Shown in pieces: positions 16,738 through 26,140 of a DNA stretch of 64,000 bases (position 1 is its first letter; each line of letters begins with the position of its first letter). The notes under the pieces were generated by a model. The model saw nothing but the letters and a program-made list of their open reading frames with translations, did no database searches and was not told the origin of the DNA. The position numbers and the translations under genes were made by a program. This DNA comes from RGIG4608 sp045631445 (GTDB taxonomy: Bacteria; Bacillota; Clostridia; Oscillospirales; CAG-272). Where the stretch lies: assembly GCA_045631445.1 (NCBI GenBank), contig JAZQUS010000102.1, positions 52,657 through 116,656 on the forward strand. Reading direction: 5' to 3'.

Positions 16738-18024
16738 ATGCTTTCGAACGAAGTTATAAAAACCTATGAAGATATATTGATCGAAGAATTGCAGATCGCA
16801 ATGGGATGCACGGAGCCAATTGCAATAGCTTATGCTGCATCTATTGTTGGAGATGCTCTTGGAAAAGCACCCCACAAAATAGTGGTTCATCTTAGTGGTA
16901 ATATCATAAAAAACGTAAAAAGTGTTATTGTTCCATCAACTGGCGGTATGCACGGAATCGAAAGTGCAGTTGCCGCAGGAATTATTTCAAATAGATACGA
17001 TTTGAAACTCGAGCTGTTGTCAATTTTGAACGAGTCTGATGTTGAAAGGATTGCAGACTATAAAAATAGCACCAAGATAATTCTAAACGAGCTTGAAAGC
17101 CCCTGCAATTTTGATTTGTTAATATGCGCATATGATGCAGAAAATGAAGCGTCAGTTAGAATATCAGATTATCATACAAATGTTATTTCCGTAACTCGTA
17201 ACAATACAGATTTAACCGAAAAATATCGTAACGAAAAGAACGAAATCGGAAAAAGTTTAAAAAATGCTGATAGAACATTACTAACCGTTGAAAAGATTGT
17301 TGAGTTTGCTGAAACAGTTGATTTAACACGTATAAAGCCACACATTGAGCGCCAAATCGAAATGAATATGGCAATAGCCAAAGAGGGATTAAAAAATGAC
17401 TATGGTGCTACGATAGGTAAAATCCTTTACCAAAATGGAAATGCACCAATGAAGGATAAGCTTAAAGCCTTTGCGGCGGCAGGAAGCGATGCTCGAATGA
17501 GTGGTTGCGAATTACCAGTTTGTATTATTTCGGGAAGTGGAAATCAGGGAATAACAGCATCTGTACCTGTGGTAGTTTATGCTAAAGAGCATGGAATTAA
17601 TGAAGAGAAAATGCTTCGTGCAGTTCTTCTTTCTGATCTTGTAACAATTCATCAAAAAACAGGAATCGGAACGCTTTCCGCCTATTGCGGTGCAATTAGT
17701 GCAGGAGTTGGAGCAGGAGCTGGAATTTGTTATCTCCGTGGAGGAACATATCATACTGTTGCCCACACCATTGTAAATGCTGTTGCAATTCTTTCGGGAA
17801 CAATTTGTGATGGTGCGAAAGCATCCTGTGCCGCTAAAATTGCTATGGCAGTTGAAGCAGGACTTGTTGGATGCGAAATGGCAAATGCTAAAAAGCAATT
17901 CTATGGTGGTGACGGAATTGTCACTAAAGGTGTAGAGAACACTATTCGAAATATCGGAATGCTTGCTCGAGATGGCATGAGTACAACCGATAAAGAAATA
18001 ATTAAAATTATGCTTGGTAAATAA
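16738..18024 (+). CDS. cyuA: cysteine desulfidase family protein (CyuA/YhaM, UPF0597)
   Basis: 428 aa, full length. The family includes archaeal L-cysteine desulfidase and E. coli CyuA (YhaM), Fe-S enzymes that cleave L-cysteine to pyruvate, sulfide and ammonia under anaerobic conditions. Visible signatures: AMGCTEPIAIAYAAS with Cys24, SGNIIKNVKSVIVPSTGG, SGCELPVCIISGSGNQG, and CGAISAGVGAGAGICYLRGG; the conserved cysteines are present. The start has AAAGGAAG upstream. No cysteine permease lies nearby; the next gene is an M16C peptidase 25 bases downstream, so a link to peptide or amino-acid catabolism is possible (inference). Confidence 0.87.
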   Translation: MLSNEVIKTYEDILIEELQIAMGCTEPIAIAYAASIVGDALGKAPHKIVVHLSGNIIKNVKSVIVPSTGGMHGIESAVAAGIISNRYDLKLELLSILNESDVERIADYKNSTKIILNELESPCNFDLLICAYDAENEASVRISDYHTNVISVTRNNTDLTEKYRNEKNEIGKSLKNADRTLLTVEKIVEFAETVDLTRIKPHIERQIEMNMAIAKEGLKNDYGATIGKILYQNGNAPMKDKLKAFAAAGSDARMSGCELPVCIISGSGNQGITASVPVVVYAKEHGINEEKMLRAVLLSDLVTIHQKTGIGTLSAYCGAISAGVGAGAGICYLRGGTYHTVAHTIVNAVAILSGTICDGAKASCAAKIAMAVEAGLVGCEMANAKKQFYGGDGIVTKGVENTIRNIGMLARDGMSTTDKEIIKIMLGK

Positions 18025-18048
18025 TTGATTTACATAAAGGAGAAAACC

Positions 18049-20853
18049 ATGAAAAACTTTACTTTCACAAACAAAGTAAGATTTGACTCCTGCGGTTATG
18101 ATGTTTATGAATACAATCATATAAGCGGTGCAAAGCTTATCTATATCGACTCAGGAACAGATGAAAAGTCCTTCTGTGCCGCATTTAAAACAATTCCTGA
18201 TGATTCAACAGGCGTATTTCACATTCTTGAACACTCTGTTCTTGACGGTTCAAAGAATTATCCAATGAACTCCCCCTTCTTGTTTATGCTTAAAAACTCT
18301 ATGAATACATTCCTTAATGCTATGACATTCCAAGGCAAAACAATGTATCCATGTGCATCTTGTAACCCTGATGATTTTGAAAACTTGATGAAGGTATACC
18401 TTGATGCAGTTTTCAATCCAATCTTGGCAGAAGGTACGTTCCTTCGCGAAGGATGGCATATTGAAAAAGCGGATAACGGTTACGATATTAAGGGCGTAGT
18501 TTATAATGAAATGCAGGGAGCAGGCGCATCTATTCAACGTCAGCTTTATTCTGCGATGAAATCCGACCTCTATCCCGATACTTACCAAAGCTTTAATAGT
18601 GGCGGAGAACCATCTGTTATACCTTCGCTCACTTATGAAAATTATCTTGCAGCTTATAGAAAGTACTATAGCACCGCAAACTGCGTTCTTTTCTTGCGCG
18701 GAAACATGGACCTTGAAAGATATACGGATATCATTGATCAGTGGCTCGCAAACGCATCTCAAGAAAGAAGCGAAATTAAGCACACCGTTCAAGGTCCCAA
18801 CCATAAGGTTTGTGAACACGAATATCCAATTTCTCCATCCGAGGATACAAAGGGAAAAACCAATATTGTTTACGGCTATAGCGTAGGTATGTATAACGAT
18901 GCAGAAAGACAGATGGCTGCAGAGCTTCTTTCTCTTTACCTTATGGATAATAACTCATCACCATTGAAAAAAGCTCTTACTTCAAGCGGTCTTATGCAGG
19001 ATGCAGATATATACACCGCAACAGATGACATTCAAACATCTTGGGGCTTTGCGGCATATAATACCGAAAAAGAACACCGCGACGCAATAAAAATGGTGAT
19101 TGACAATACAATTCAAGGCATTATTGATAACGGAATTGATAAAGAAATTATGCTCTCACTTCTTTCCGCAACAAGCTTTAAGATGAAAGAGCAGAGAAAT
19201 GCAGTTAGAGGTCTTTGCATAAATGATTTCATCAATATCGTAAATAATGTGTTCTACGGATTGCCCCTTAACACATACTTCGAAATTGATGAAACCTTCG
19301 AAAAATTCGAGCGTGAGCTTGATAACGGATATTTTGAAAATCTTCTTCGTGAAATTTTCTTTGAAAATGATATAACCTCAATTTCAACTCTTGTACCCGT
19401 TCAAAGAGAATCAAACGTTGCCCATCTTGCAACCGTAGAACAATATACCGCGCATCTTTCCGATGAGGTTAAGAACGAAGCGCATCAGCGATTTGTTGAA
19501 GGCACAAAACTCGCAATGGAACGAGACACGCCCGAGGTTGTTGCCAAAATGCCCACGCTTTCACTCGATAAGCTTACAAAAGAGCTTCCCAAAAATGACT
19601 TCAAAATTAATGGCAAGGTTCTCTATACTCCCGCAGAAACGAACGGCGTAGCTTACTATCGCTTCTATTTCTCACTTGCTGGACTTAATGCAGATGAAAT
19701 TATGACCCTCGAGCTTCTTTCCCGTTCATTGAGTGATTTCGCAACTGAAAATCACACCCCCTCTGAGCTTTCAAATCTTCTCAACCGATATGCAGGCAAG
19801 TGGAATTTCTCCATAATAACTATTTCCCCCGAAATGCAGAAGGCAGATCCCTACCTTGTAGTAAGCGTTGCTTGTCTTGAAAAGAACGCAGAAAAAGCAC
19901 TTGAAGTGGCAAGCGAAATCCTCACAAAAACAATTTATGATGAAGAAACTGCTAAAACAGTTCTTGCACGTGAGCTTAATAATACAAAGATGCAGTTCAT
20001 GGGCAACGGTGTAGGACTTGCTCTCAACACATCCGAATCCCTCATATCTGCAAGCGGATATTATAGCACCTTAACGGACGGCTACCCATTGTTCAAGAAA
20101 ATTCAAGAGTATAGCGGAGCCCCCGCGACTTTATGCGAAAATGCAAAATCACTTCTTTCAAAAGTGTTTGCAAATGAAAACCTCTGCTACACAGGTTTCA
20201 CAGGTAATAAAGAACTTCTCGTGAACACCCTCACACTTTGTAACGGTGCCAAACTCGAAGGAGCAACGTTGACTAACCCTGAAACAAAGAGAGTGGCATA
20301 CGCAATCCCCGCAGGAATTAGCTTCAATGTTCGTTCACTTGATGTAAACGAAATTCTTCCTTATAGCGGAAAGCATCTTGCTCTTTCAAACCTTCTTTCA
20401 CTTGGCTACTTGTGGCATAATATCCGTGAGGTAGGCGGTGCATACGGTACAGGACTTCGCTTTGCAAGACGCGGAGCTATGAACGTTTATTCCTACCGTG
20501 ACCCCAAGGTTCAGGAAACTTACGAAATTTACGATAATATTGCAAATTACCTCGCAACAAATGAATTCACCGACGGTGAAATTCTCGGTTGCATCATCAG
20601 TACGCTTGCAGATTTCGTAAATCCTAAATCCGTAGAGCAAGAGGGAATTGAAAACGAAATGAGTTACCTCGCAGGATATACCTACGAAGAAAAAGCAAAG
20701 CACATGGAAGACGTCCTCTCGTTTAGTAGAGAAGATATCAAATCCTTCATCCCCGTATTCGAAGCATTCAAAAATTCAAACGCAGAATGCTCCGTAGGTA
20801 ATGGCAATAACCAAACCGCATACGGAAAATTTGATGAAATAATTAACCTTTAA
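18049..20853 (+). CDS. M16C zinc metallopeptidase (presequence protease-like)
   Basis: 934 aa. The start is the ATG at 18049 with AAAGGAG nearby; an upstream ATG at 18025 lacks a site. The inverted zinc motif H58-I-L-E61-H62 and the distal glutamate E154 (VVYNEMQGA) mark an active M16 enzyme. The length of about 930-1000 aa and the early motif PMNSPFLFMLKNSMNTFLNA match subfamily C (PreP/Cym1 type), in which two halves form a closed chamber that degrades unstructured peptides. It has no signal peptide, so it acts in the cytoplasm. Probably cotranscribed with the desulfidase gene. Confidence 0.92.
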   Translation: MKNFTFTNKVRFDSCGYDVYEYNHISGAKLIYIDSGTDEKSFCAAFKTIPDDSTGVFHILEHSVLDGSKNYPMNSPFLFMLKNSMNTFLNAMTFQGKTMYPCASCNPDDFENLMKVYLDAVFNPILAEGTFLREGWHIEKADNGYDIKGVVYNEMQGAGASIQRQLYSAMKSDLYPDTYQSFNSGGEPSVIPSLTYENYLAAYRKYYSTANCVLFLRGNMDLERYTDIIDQWLANASQERSEIKHTVQGPNHKVCEHEYPISPSEDTKGKTNIVYGYSVGMYNDAERQMAAELLSLYLMDNNSSPLKKALTSSGLMQDADIYTATDDIQTSWGFAAYNTEKEHRDAIKMVIDNTIQGIIDNGIDKEIMLSLLSATSFKMKEQRNAVRGLCINDFINIVNNVFYGLPLNTYFEIDETFEKFERELDNGYFENLLREIFFENDITSISTLVPVQRESNVAHLATVEQYTAHLSDEVKNEAHQRFVEGTKLAMERDTPEVVAKMPTLSLDKLTKELPKNDFKINGKVLYTPAETNGVAYYRFYFSLAGLNADEIMTLELLSRSLSDFATENHTPSELSNLLNRYAGKWNFSIITISPEMQKADPYLVVSVACLEKNAEKALEVASEILTKTIYDEETAKTVLARELNNTKMQFMGNGVGLALNTSESLISASGYYSTLTDGYPLFKKIQEYSGAPATLCENAKSLLSKVFANENLCYTGFTGNKELLVNTLTLCNGAKLEGATLTNPETKRVAYAIPAGISFNVRSLDVNEILPYSGKHLALSNLLSLGYLWHNIREVGGAYGTGLRFARRGAMNVYSYRDPKVQETYEIYDNIANYLATNEFTDGEILGCIISTLADFVNPKSVEQEGIENEMSYLAGYTYEEKAKHMEDVLSFSREDIKSFIPVFEAFKNSNAECSVGNGNNQTAYGKFDEIINL

Positions 20854-20862
20854 CAACAAAAA

Positions 20863-20885
20863 AACGGCGAATTTTTCGCCGTTTT
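20863..20885 (+). terminator. terminator after the M16C peptidase gene
   Basis: AACGGCGAA (20863-20871) with TTCGCCGTT (20875-20883) and a T-run. Confidence 0.85.
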
Positions 20886-20924
20886 TCTTTGTTCACAATT
20901 TAATTAAAATTGTTCATTATTTGT

Positions 20925-21701
20925 TTACAGTTTCTTAACGAATTTATCCGCCAAATCAACCCAAACAGAGCAGGGGTGGGGCTCGTTTTCCGTCAATTCC
21001 TTGCAGGTTTCACTCGTCGCAAGCGAAAGTCCGTGATGTCCGTCAGGAAACAAAACAAGCTCGTGCTTAACACCGTTTTTCTCCAACGCAGCCGCCAAAT
21101 TCTTCGAGTTTTGAACAGGTACTGCATCATCATTTTCCGTGTGCCAAATAAACGCGGGCGGAGTGTCTGAATCCACGTGCAAATCAAGTGAAAACAAGTG
21201 TTTTTGCTCCTCACTCGGCGTTTGCGTTCCGCAGAAATTATAGAGGGACCCCATATGAGTAGGACAAGCAGCAGTAACCACAGGATAGCACAAAACCATA
21301 CCGTCAGGACGAGCGTCCTTAGGCAACAAAGTACCACTAGAAAGAGCAACGTGCCCACCTGCCGAGAAGCCCATAACAAAAACCTTGTCAGCCCTTATAT
21401 TATAAGGGATTGCATTATCTCGAATATGCTTAATTGCAAGCTCAATTTCGCGCAACGGATTAAGATTTTTAGCCATTTCTGCTACTGAATATTTAAGCAC
21501 GAAAACATTATATCCGCGAGCCAAAAATTGAAGTGCAATCGGCTCACTTTCGCGATCCGAGGTCCATTGATAACCACCACCGGGGCATATCAACATAGCT
21601 CTTCTCGGCTCGTTACCCATCTCCGGAGGATTATCTCTAATATACGTAATCAAATGCGCTTTTTCATCTTGCGGAAAAATATACAATTCATCAATTTTCA
21701 T
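20925..21701 (-). CDS. alpha/beta hydrolase (esterase/acetyl-esterase-like)
   Basis: 258 aa cytoplasmic hydrolase with no signal peptide. The oxyanion-hole region ICPGGGYQWTSDRESEP and nucleophile elbow GFSAGGH (S113) are clear; the acid is probably in HTENDDAVP and the His in PDGHHGLS. This arrangement resembles Aes/BD-FAE type acyl esterases that deacetylate sugars or xylan fragments. The substrate is not evident and no carbohydrate genes adjoin it. The start is supported by AAAGAGGTG. Confidence 0.85.
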   Translation of the reverse strand: MKIDELYIFPQDEKAHLITYIRDNPPEMGNEPRRAMLICPGGGYQWTSDRESEPIALQFLARGYNVFVLKYSVAEMAKNLNPLREIELAIKHIRDNAIPYNIRADKVFVMGFSAGGHVALSSGTLLPKDARPDGMVLCYPVVTAACPTHMGSLYNFCGTQTPSEEQKHLFSLDLHVDSDTPPAFIWHTENDDAVPVQNSKNLAAALEKNGVKHELVLFPDGHHGLSLATSETCKELTENEPHPCSVWVDLADKFVKKL

Positions 21702-21813
21702 AAAATCACCTCTTTAAACTCATTATATCACCTAAAAACAATTTGTCAATATCAATGCATATTTTTCTTTTATTTACAAATAATATTTTTACCAAACGAA
21801 AAAGGAGAAAAAT

Positions 21814-22263
21814 ATGAACAACTCTAATAATATCAAGGATTCCGAGCTTCTTCAAGATATTTATTCAAACGTAAAAATGGGTTCTGAATCCATCATTAAT
21901 TTGCTTCCCAAAATCAAAGATGACAATATGAAAACATTTATGACAAGCCAACTTGATCAATATGAAAAATATGCTCAAGCCGCAAGAAAACAGCTTATTT
22001 CTCAGGGGATCGAGCCCAAAGAAGTCAACCCAATTTCAAAGCTTGGCGCAAAAATTGGAATGGAAATGAAATCGATGCAAGATAGCACTACAAGTCATAT
22101 GGCAGAAATGATGGTTCAGGGATCTACAATGGACGTCACAGATCTTTTGCAAAAGGTAAGCGTCTACGAAAAACATCCTGAATGTAGCAATTCTGTAAAA
22201 CTTGCTAAGGAAATTATAGCATTTGAAGAGAGAAATATAGAAAAAATGAAGGAGTTTTTGTAA
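21814..22263 (+). CDS. small all-helical hypothetical protein
   Basis: 149 aa with an excellent AAAGGAG site. It is predicted to be almost wholly helical, with Met/Lys/Glu-rich amphipathic stretches and no signal peptide, cysteine pattern or enzyme motif; one Cys lies near the C-terminus. The overall look is a four-helix bundle of the ferritin-like/DUF2383 sort, but there is no clear EXXH iron site, so that is only a structural guess. The next gene, 73 bases downstream with its own promoter, is a DUF1858 protein. Confidence 0.72.
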   Translation: MNNSNNIKDSELLQDIYSNVKMGSESIINLLPKIKDDNMKTFMTSQLDQYEKYAQAARKQLISQGIEPKEVNPISKLGAKIGMEMKSMQDSTTSHMAEMMVQGSTMDVTDLLQKVSVYEKHPECSNSVKLAKEIIAFEERNIEKMKEFL

Positions 22264-22269
22264 AATTTA

Positions 22270-22298
22270 TTGACATACGCTATAAAATATTATATAAT
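22270..22298 (+). promoter_or_regulatory. consensus sigma-A promoter for the DUF1858 gene
   Basis: TTGACA (22270-22275), 17 bp, TATAAT (22293-22298): a perfect consensus. Confidence 0.8.
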
Positions 22299-22336
22299 AA
22301 TTATATCAATATTTTAAACGAATGGAGATTTAAACA

Positions 22337-22534
22337 ATGAAAGTTACAAAAGAATCCATTATCGGCGACGTTCTTGATTTTAATCCCGAAACAGCGCAAT
22401 TTTTCTTTGAAATAGGTATGCATTGCCTTGGTTGTCCCGCTTCTCGCGGTGAAAACATCGCAGATGCTTGCGCAGTTCACGGTACAGATGCTGATAAACT
22501 TGTTGAAAAGATTAATGCTTTTCTTGGAAACTAA
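22337..22534 (+). CDS. DUF1858 domain protein (small CxxC redox-type)
   Basis: 65 aa. It matches the DUF1858 family, which also occurs fused to or next to hybrid-cluster protein and other anaerobic redox enzymes. The motif GMHCLGCPAS gives a CxxC pair, and the body FNPETAQFFFEIGM is typical. The function is unknown beyond a likely redox disulfide or metal site. It is monocistronic, with its own promoter and terminator. Confidence 0.88.
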   Translation: MKVTKESIIGDVLDFNPETAQFFFEIGMHCLGCPASRGENIADACAVHGTDADKLVEKINAFLGN

Positions 22535-22536
22535 TT

Positions 22537-22563
22537 AAAAGGGGCTAGAAAATAGCCCCTTTT
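22537..22563 (+). terminator. terminator after the DUF1858 gene
   Basis: AAAAGGGGCTA (22537-22547) with TAGCCCCTTTT (22553-22563). Confidence 0.85.
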
Positions 22564-22579
22564 CGCTCTTGGAGATATT

Positions 22580-23263
22580 ATGGAACAAATTAAATTAAAT
22601 GATAGATTATTAACTGCAATCCCTTTCGTTAGAAAAGGCAAAAAATTTGCAGATATTGGCACAGATCACGCATATTTACCAATTTATCTTGTAAATGAAG
22701 GCATTATTGCTATAGCAATTGCAGCTGATATTAATAAAGGTCCGCTTGAAAAGGCAGATGAAAACATAAGTAAATATGGATTAAACTCTCAAATATCGAC
22801 AGTTTTATGCGACGGTCTTTCAAAAATTGAGCCCAATCTTGCTGATGATATTGCAATATTCGGCATGGGCGGAGAGCTTATTATCAAAATTGTTGACGAG
22901 GCAAATTGGCTAAAGGATTCCGATAAACGCTTGATTCTTCAGCCTATGACACATCCTGAAAAGGTTAGAGAATATCTTGCTAAAAACGGTTATAAAATCA
23001 TTGGCGAGAGCCTTTCTCTTGATAGAGGCAAAATATATCAAACAATTTGCGCAGAATATGATGGCTTTATTAGAGAATACGATGCCTTTACATATGCTTT
23101 CGGTGAATATATTTTGAAAAACAAAAATAGACTTCTTATCGAGCTTTTAAACCAATCCAAAATAAAAATCGAAAAAAAGATAAAAGGCAAACGTGAGGGC
23201 GGAGAAGATGTTTCTTATGAACTCGGTTTACTTGAAAACATTAATAATTACATAGAGAGGTAG
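22580..23263 (+). CDS. trmK: tRNA (adenine(22)-N1)-methyltransferase TrmK
   Basis: 227 aa SAM-dependent Rossmann methyltransferase that methylates N1 of A22 in tRNA. SAM motif FADIGTDHAYLPIYLV, the DINKGPLEKA strand, and IFGMGGELI with LILQPMTHPEKVREYL identify the COG2384/TrmK family; the C-terminal part forms the coiled-coil typical of TrmK. Followed 6 bases later by the Nif3 gene, the usual trmK-nif3 pair of Bacillota. Confidence 0.92.
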   Translation: MEQIKLNDRLLTAIPFVRKGKKFADIGTDHAYLPIYLVNEGIIAIAIAADINKGPLEKADENISKYGLNSQISTVLCDGLSKIEPNLADDIAIFGMGGELIIKIVDEANWLKDSDKRLILQPMTHPEKVREYLAKNGYKIIGESLSLDRGKIYQTICAEYDGFIREYDAFTYAFGEYILKNKNRLLIELLNQSKIKIEKKIKGKREGGEDVSYELGLLENINNYIER

Positions 23264-23268
23264 TAAAA

Positions 23269-24036
23269 ATGACAGTTTACGAACTTAGTAAATATATGAA
23301 TCAAAGAATTCCAAGAGAGCTTTCTTGCTCTTGGGATAATGACGGACTTATGTGCTGCCCCAACGGAAATAGGGAAGTAAAAAAAGCATTATTTTGTATG
23401 GATGTTACTCCTAAAGCTATTGACTATGCAATTGAAAACGGATATGACATTATTGTATCACATCATCCCCTCATATTCAAAGGCATTAAGAGTGTTTCTG
23501 GAGATTTTGGAATTCCTTCAAGAATTATAAAACTTATCAAAAATGACATTTCTGTTATGTCATTTCATACTCGTTTTGACACCGTTGATGGTGGAGTTAA
23601 CGATGCTCTTGCAGAGCTTTTTGAACTTTCTGACGTTAAAAAAGTACTTTGCGACGGTGTTGAAATGATGCGAATAGGCAATCTCAAAGAAGAAATAACT
23701 ATCGAAGAGTTTGTTTTACTCGTTAAGGAAAAGCTTGGTTGTGAGCATCTTAATTTTGCTTCTCATACAGGCAAAGTTCATCGACTTGCCGTTCTTGGTG
23801 GAGGCGGAGGCGGAGGCATTAGAGATGCACAAAATGCCGGTGCCGATACTTATCTTTCCGGAGAAATCGGTTATCATAATCTCACTGATTGTAACGATTA
23901 CCGCATCAATCTTATAGAAGCAGGACATTATTTTACTGAATATCCTGCACTCAAAAATCTTGCTAAATTTGTTCTTGAATCAAATAATACAATCAAATGC
24001 GATTTCTTTGAAACAAATATTATTAATCATATATAA
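23269..24036 (+). CDS. Nif3-like dinuclear metal-center protein
   Basis: 255 aa, without the central PII-like insertion of longer Nif3 members. Metal ligands are visible in SHHPLIFKGIKSV, FHTRFDTVDGGVNDALAE (HxxxD) and near the end in AGHYFTEYPAL. Family members form toroidal hexamers with two metals per subunit. A GTP cyclohydrolase I type 2 label is often attached, but the role is unsettled. A very Gly-rich run of eight glycines occurs in LGGGGGGGIRD. Sits in a tight cluster with trmK. Confidence 0.92.
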   Translation: MTVYELSKYMNQRIPRELSCSWDNDGLMCCPNGNREVKKALFCMDVTPKAIDYAIENGYDIIVSHHPLIFKGIKSVSGDFGIPSRIIKLIKNDISVMSFHTRFDTVDGGVNDALAELFELSDVKKVLCDGVEMMRIGNLKEEITIEEFVLLVKEKLGCEHLNFASHTGKVHRLAVLGGGGGGGIRDAQNAGADTYLSGEIGYHNLTDCNDYRINLIEAGHYFTEYPALKNLAKFVLESNNTIKCDFFETNIINHI

Positions 24037-24048
24037 AAGGAGAAAACT

Positions 24049-24741
24049 ATGACCTTTGTTGCATCAAACCTTTACGGAAGAATGGATAAGTTTGAAAAGC
24101 TTATCAAAAAAATAAATCTTAAGGATAGTGATATCCTTTATATTCTCGGAAATATAGTTGATTTTGGTGAAAATTCAATAGAGCTTGTTAATGAATTAAG
24201 CGCGCAATATAACGTATATACTGTTCTTGGAGAACACGATTATAAAGCATATCTTTTGCTTTCTGAATTTGATAGAATAATTAGAGAAGGTGGCGCACCA
24301 TCGCTTAATTTCTCTAAGGAAATGATTGAATGGTGTCAAAATGGTGGTCAACCAACACTTGAAGCCTTTAAGGATGCAAATGCAGATGACAAAGAAGGAT
24401 TCCTTGACTATCTCTCCGACCTTCCTGTATTCGAAGAGGTGACACTCAAAAATGGTAAGGAATTCGTTTTGACTTGTCGTGGAATTGATAATTTTGATAA
24501 AAATACCGACCTTTATGACTACGAGTTAGATGACTTTATGAATGGTTATCTTGATATCGAAAAAACATATTTTGATAATAAAACAATGGTAGTTGGCTAT
24601 GTTGATTACGAGCATACACCTGCAGGAAGAGCAGGAAAGGTAAATGCGAGGAATAACAATATCGCGCTTGCTTGTGATATGAGTGAAAATGACGACGTTG
24701 TTTGCATTTGCCTTGAAACTAACGAGGAATATTATGTTTAA
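24049..24741 (+). CDS. degenerate calcineurin-like (serine/threonine phosphatase-type) protein
   Basis: 230 aa. It aligns by eye with PrpA/ApaH-type metallophosphatases but has lost their metal ligands: the DxH motif is N7-L-Y9 (SNLYGR), the GDxxDRG motif reads G34-N35-IVDFG, GNHE reads GEHD (E62), and the late GHTP His is Tyr followed by YEHTPAG. The fold is probably kept without catalysis. It sits 12 bases after nif3 and overlaps rlmD by 8 bases, so it is cotranscribed with both. Possible roles are as a nucleotide-binding or regulatory pseudoenzyme (inference). Confidence 0.75.
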   Translation: MTFVASNLYGRMDKFEKLIKKINLKDSDILYILGNIVDFGENSIELVNELSAQYNVYTVLGEHDYKAYLLLSEFDRIIREGGAPSLNFSKEMIEWCQNGGQPTLEAFKDANADDKEGFLDYLSDLPVFEEVTLKNGKEFVLTCRGIDNFDKNTDLYDYELDDFMNGYLDIEKTYFDNKTMVVGYVDYEHTPAGRAGKVNARNNNIALACDMSENDDVVCICLETNEEYYV

Positions 24742-26119
24742 TATCAAGAAAAACGACACAGTCGAACTACTTATTGAAGATATCAATAATCTCGGTGCAG
24801 GAGTTTCTCATCTCGAAGACGGACGTGTTATTTTTGTAAGAGGTGCAGTAACAGGTGACAAAATTAAAGCTAAAATTATTAAAGTCAATACTAATTTTGC
24901 CGTTGCTCGACTTGAAGAAATTATAACTCCTTCTGAATTCCGTGATAATGAATGCTTTTGCAATGCAAGTGAAAGCTGTGGGGGATGTGTATATCGACAT
25001 ATTACCTATGAACACGAAAAAGAAATTAAGAAAAACTATGTTAAGCATGCATTCATCAAGGCGGGATTGCCCAATGTAGTTATTAATGACGTACATAGTA
25101 CAAACCAAACAAAAGCATATAGAAACAAGGCACAATATCCCTTTGCAATGACAAAGCAAGGAATTGTCGCAGGATTTTATGCAAGTAAAACACATAATGT
25201 AGTGCCTGCATTTGACTGTTCACTTCAACCCAAGATTTTTGGTGAAATTTTGCGCGATGTTTGTAATTTTGCTAACCAAAACAATCTTTCTGTTTACGAT
25301 GAAGAAAGCGGAAAAGGGTTGCTTCGACATCTCTATATGAGAATTGGTGAGAAAACAGGACAAATTATGCTTTGTCTTGTTATAAACGGTGATAAATTAC
25401 CTAAAGAAAATCAATTTGTTGAATTCTTTACAACGGAATATAATTGCATTGCAAGTATTCAAATTAACACTAACGAAAAAAATACAAACGTTGTACTTGG
25501 TGAAAAATACCGTGTTATTTACGGTGAAAGCTATATAGAGGATATCCTTTGCGGTGTTCGTTTTAGAATAACTCCCGAATCCTTCTATCAGGTAAATCAC
25601 GATGGAGCAGAAATCCTTTACGGACTTGCTAAAGAAAAGGCTAAATCAGGATTTGATGCTAAAATTTCACTTGTTGATATGTACTGCGGAACAGGTACTA
25701 TCGGTCTTTCAATGTCCGATATTGCAAAAGAGTTAGTTGGTGTTGAAATAGTTGAGGGTGCAGTTGAATGTGCCAAAATTAATGCTCAAATCAACGGATT
25801 TGAAAATGCAAAATTCTACGCTGGAGATGCGAAGGATATTGAGAGTATGTTTGCATCTGTTGAAGCGCAGCACGGAGCACTTAATCCCGACGTTGTAATC
25901 CTTGATCCACCGAGAAAGGGCTGCACCCCTGAGGTTATAGAATTCCTTTCAAAACGTGATATAAAACGCATAGTTTACGTTTCTTGTGACCCCGACACAC
26001 TTGCAAGAGATTGCAAAATGTTTTCAACTCTTGGATATACAATTGGCGAAGTCGATCCCGTTGATATGTTCCCAAGAACGGGGCATGTTGAGAATGTTTG
26101 TTTAATATCAAAGCAATAA
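24734..26119 (+). CDS. rlmD: 23S rRNA (uracil-C5)-methyltransferase, RlmD/RumA type
   Basis: 461 aa. The start ATG at 24734 overlaps the previous gene by 8 bases and follows GAGG; a longer reading frame from 24683 is not supported. Domains: N-terminal TRAM (about 1-62), a 4Fe-4S cysteine set C76-x5-C82-x2-C85 plus a later Cys in VPAFDCSL, and the Rossmann methyltransferase with MYCGTGTIGLSM. The catalytic nucleophile is Cys in VYVSCDPDTLARD. The enzyme makes m5U in 23S rRNA. Whether the target is U1939 or U747 (RlmCD type) cannot be told. Confidence 0.93.
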   Translation: MFNIKKNDTVELLIEDINNLGAGVSHLEDGRVIFVRGAVTGDKIKAKIIKVNTNFAVARLEEIITPSEFRDNECFCNASESCGGCVYRHITYEHEKEIKKNYVKHAFIKAGLPNVVINDVHSTNQTKAYRNKAQYPFAMTKQGIVAGFYASKTHNVVPAFDCSLQPKIFGEILRDVCNFANQNNLSVYDEESGKGLLRHLYMRIGEKTGQIMLCLVINGDKLPKENQFVEFFTTEYNCIASIQINTNEKNTNVVLGEKYRVIYGESYIEDILCGVRFRITPESFYQVNHDGAEILYGLAKEKAKSGFDAKISLVDMYCGTGTIGLSMSDIAKELVGVEIVEGAVECAKINAQINGFENAKFYAGDAKDIESMFASVEAQHGALNPDVVILDPPRKGCTPEVIEFLSKRDIKRIVYVSCDPDTLARDCKMFSTLGYTIGEVDPVDMFPRTGHVENVCLISKQ

Positions 26120-26140
26120 ATCAAATAAAAGGTGGATTGT

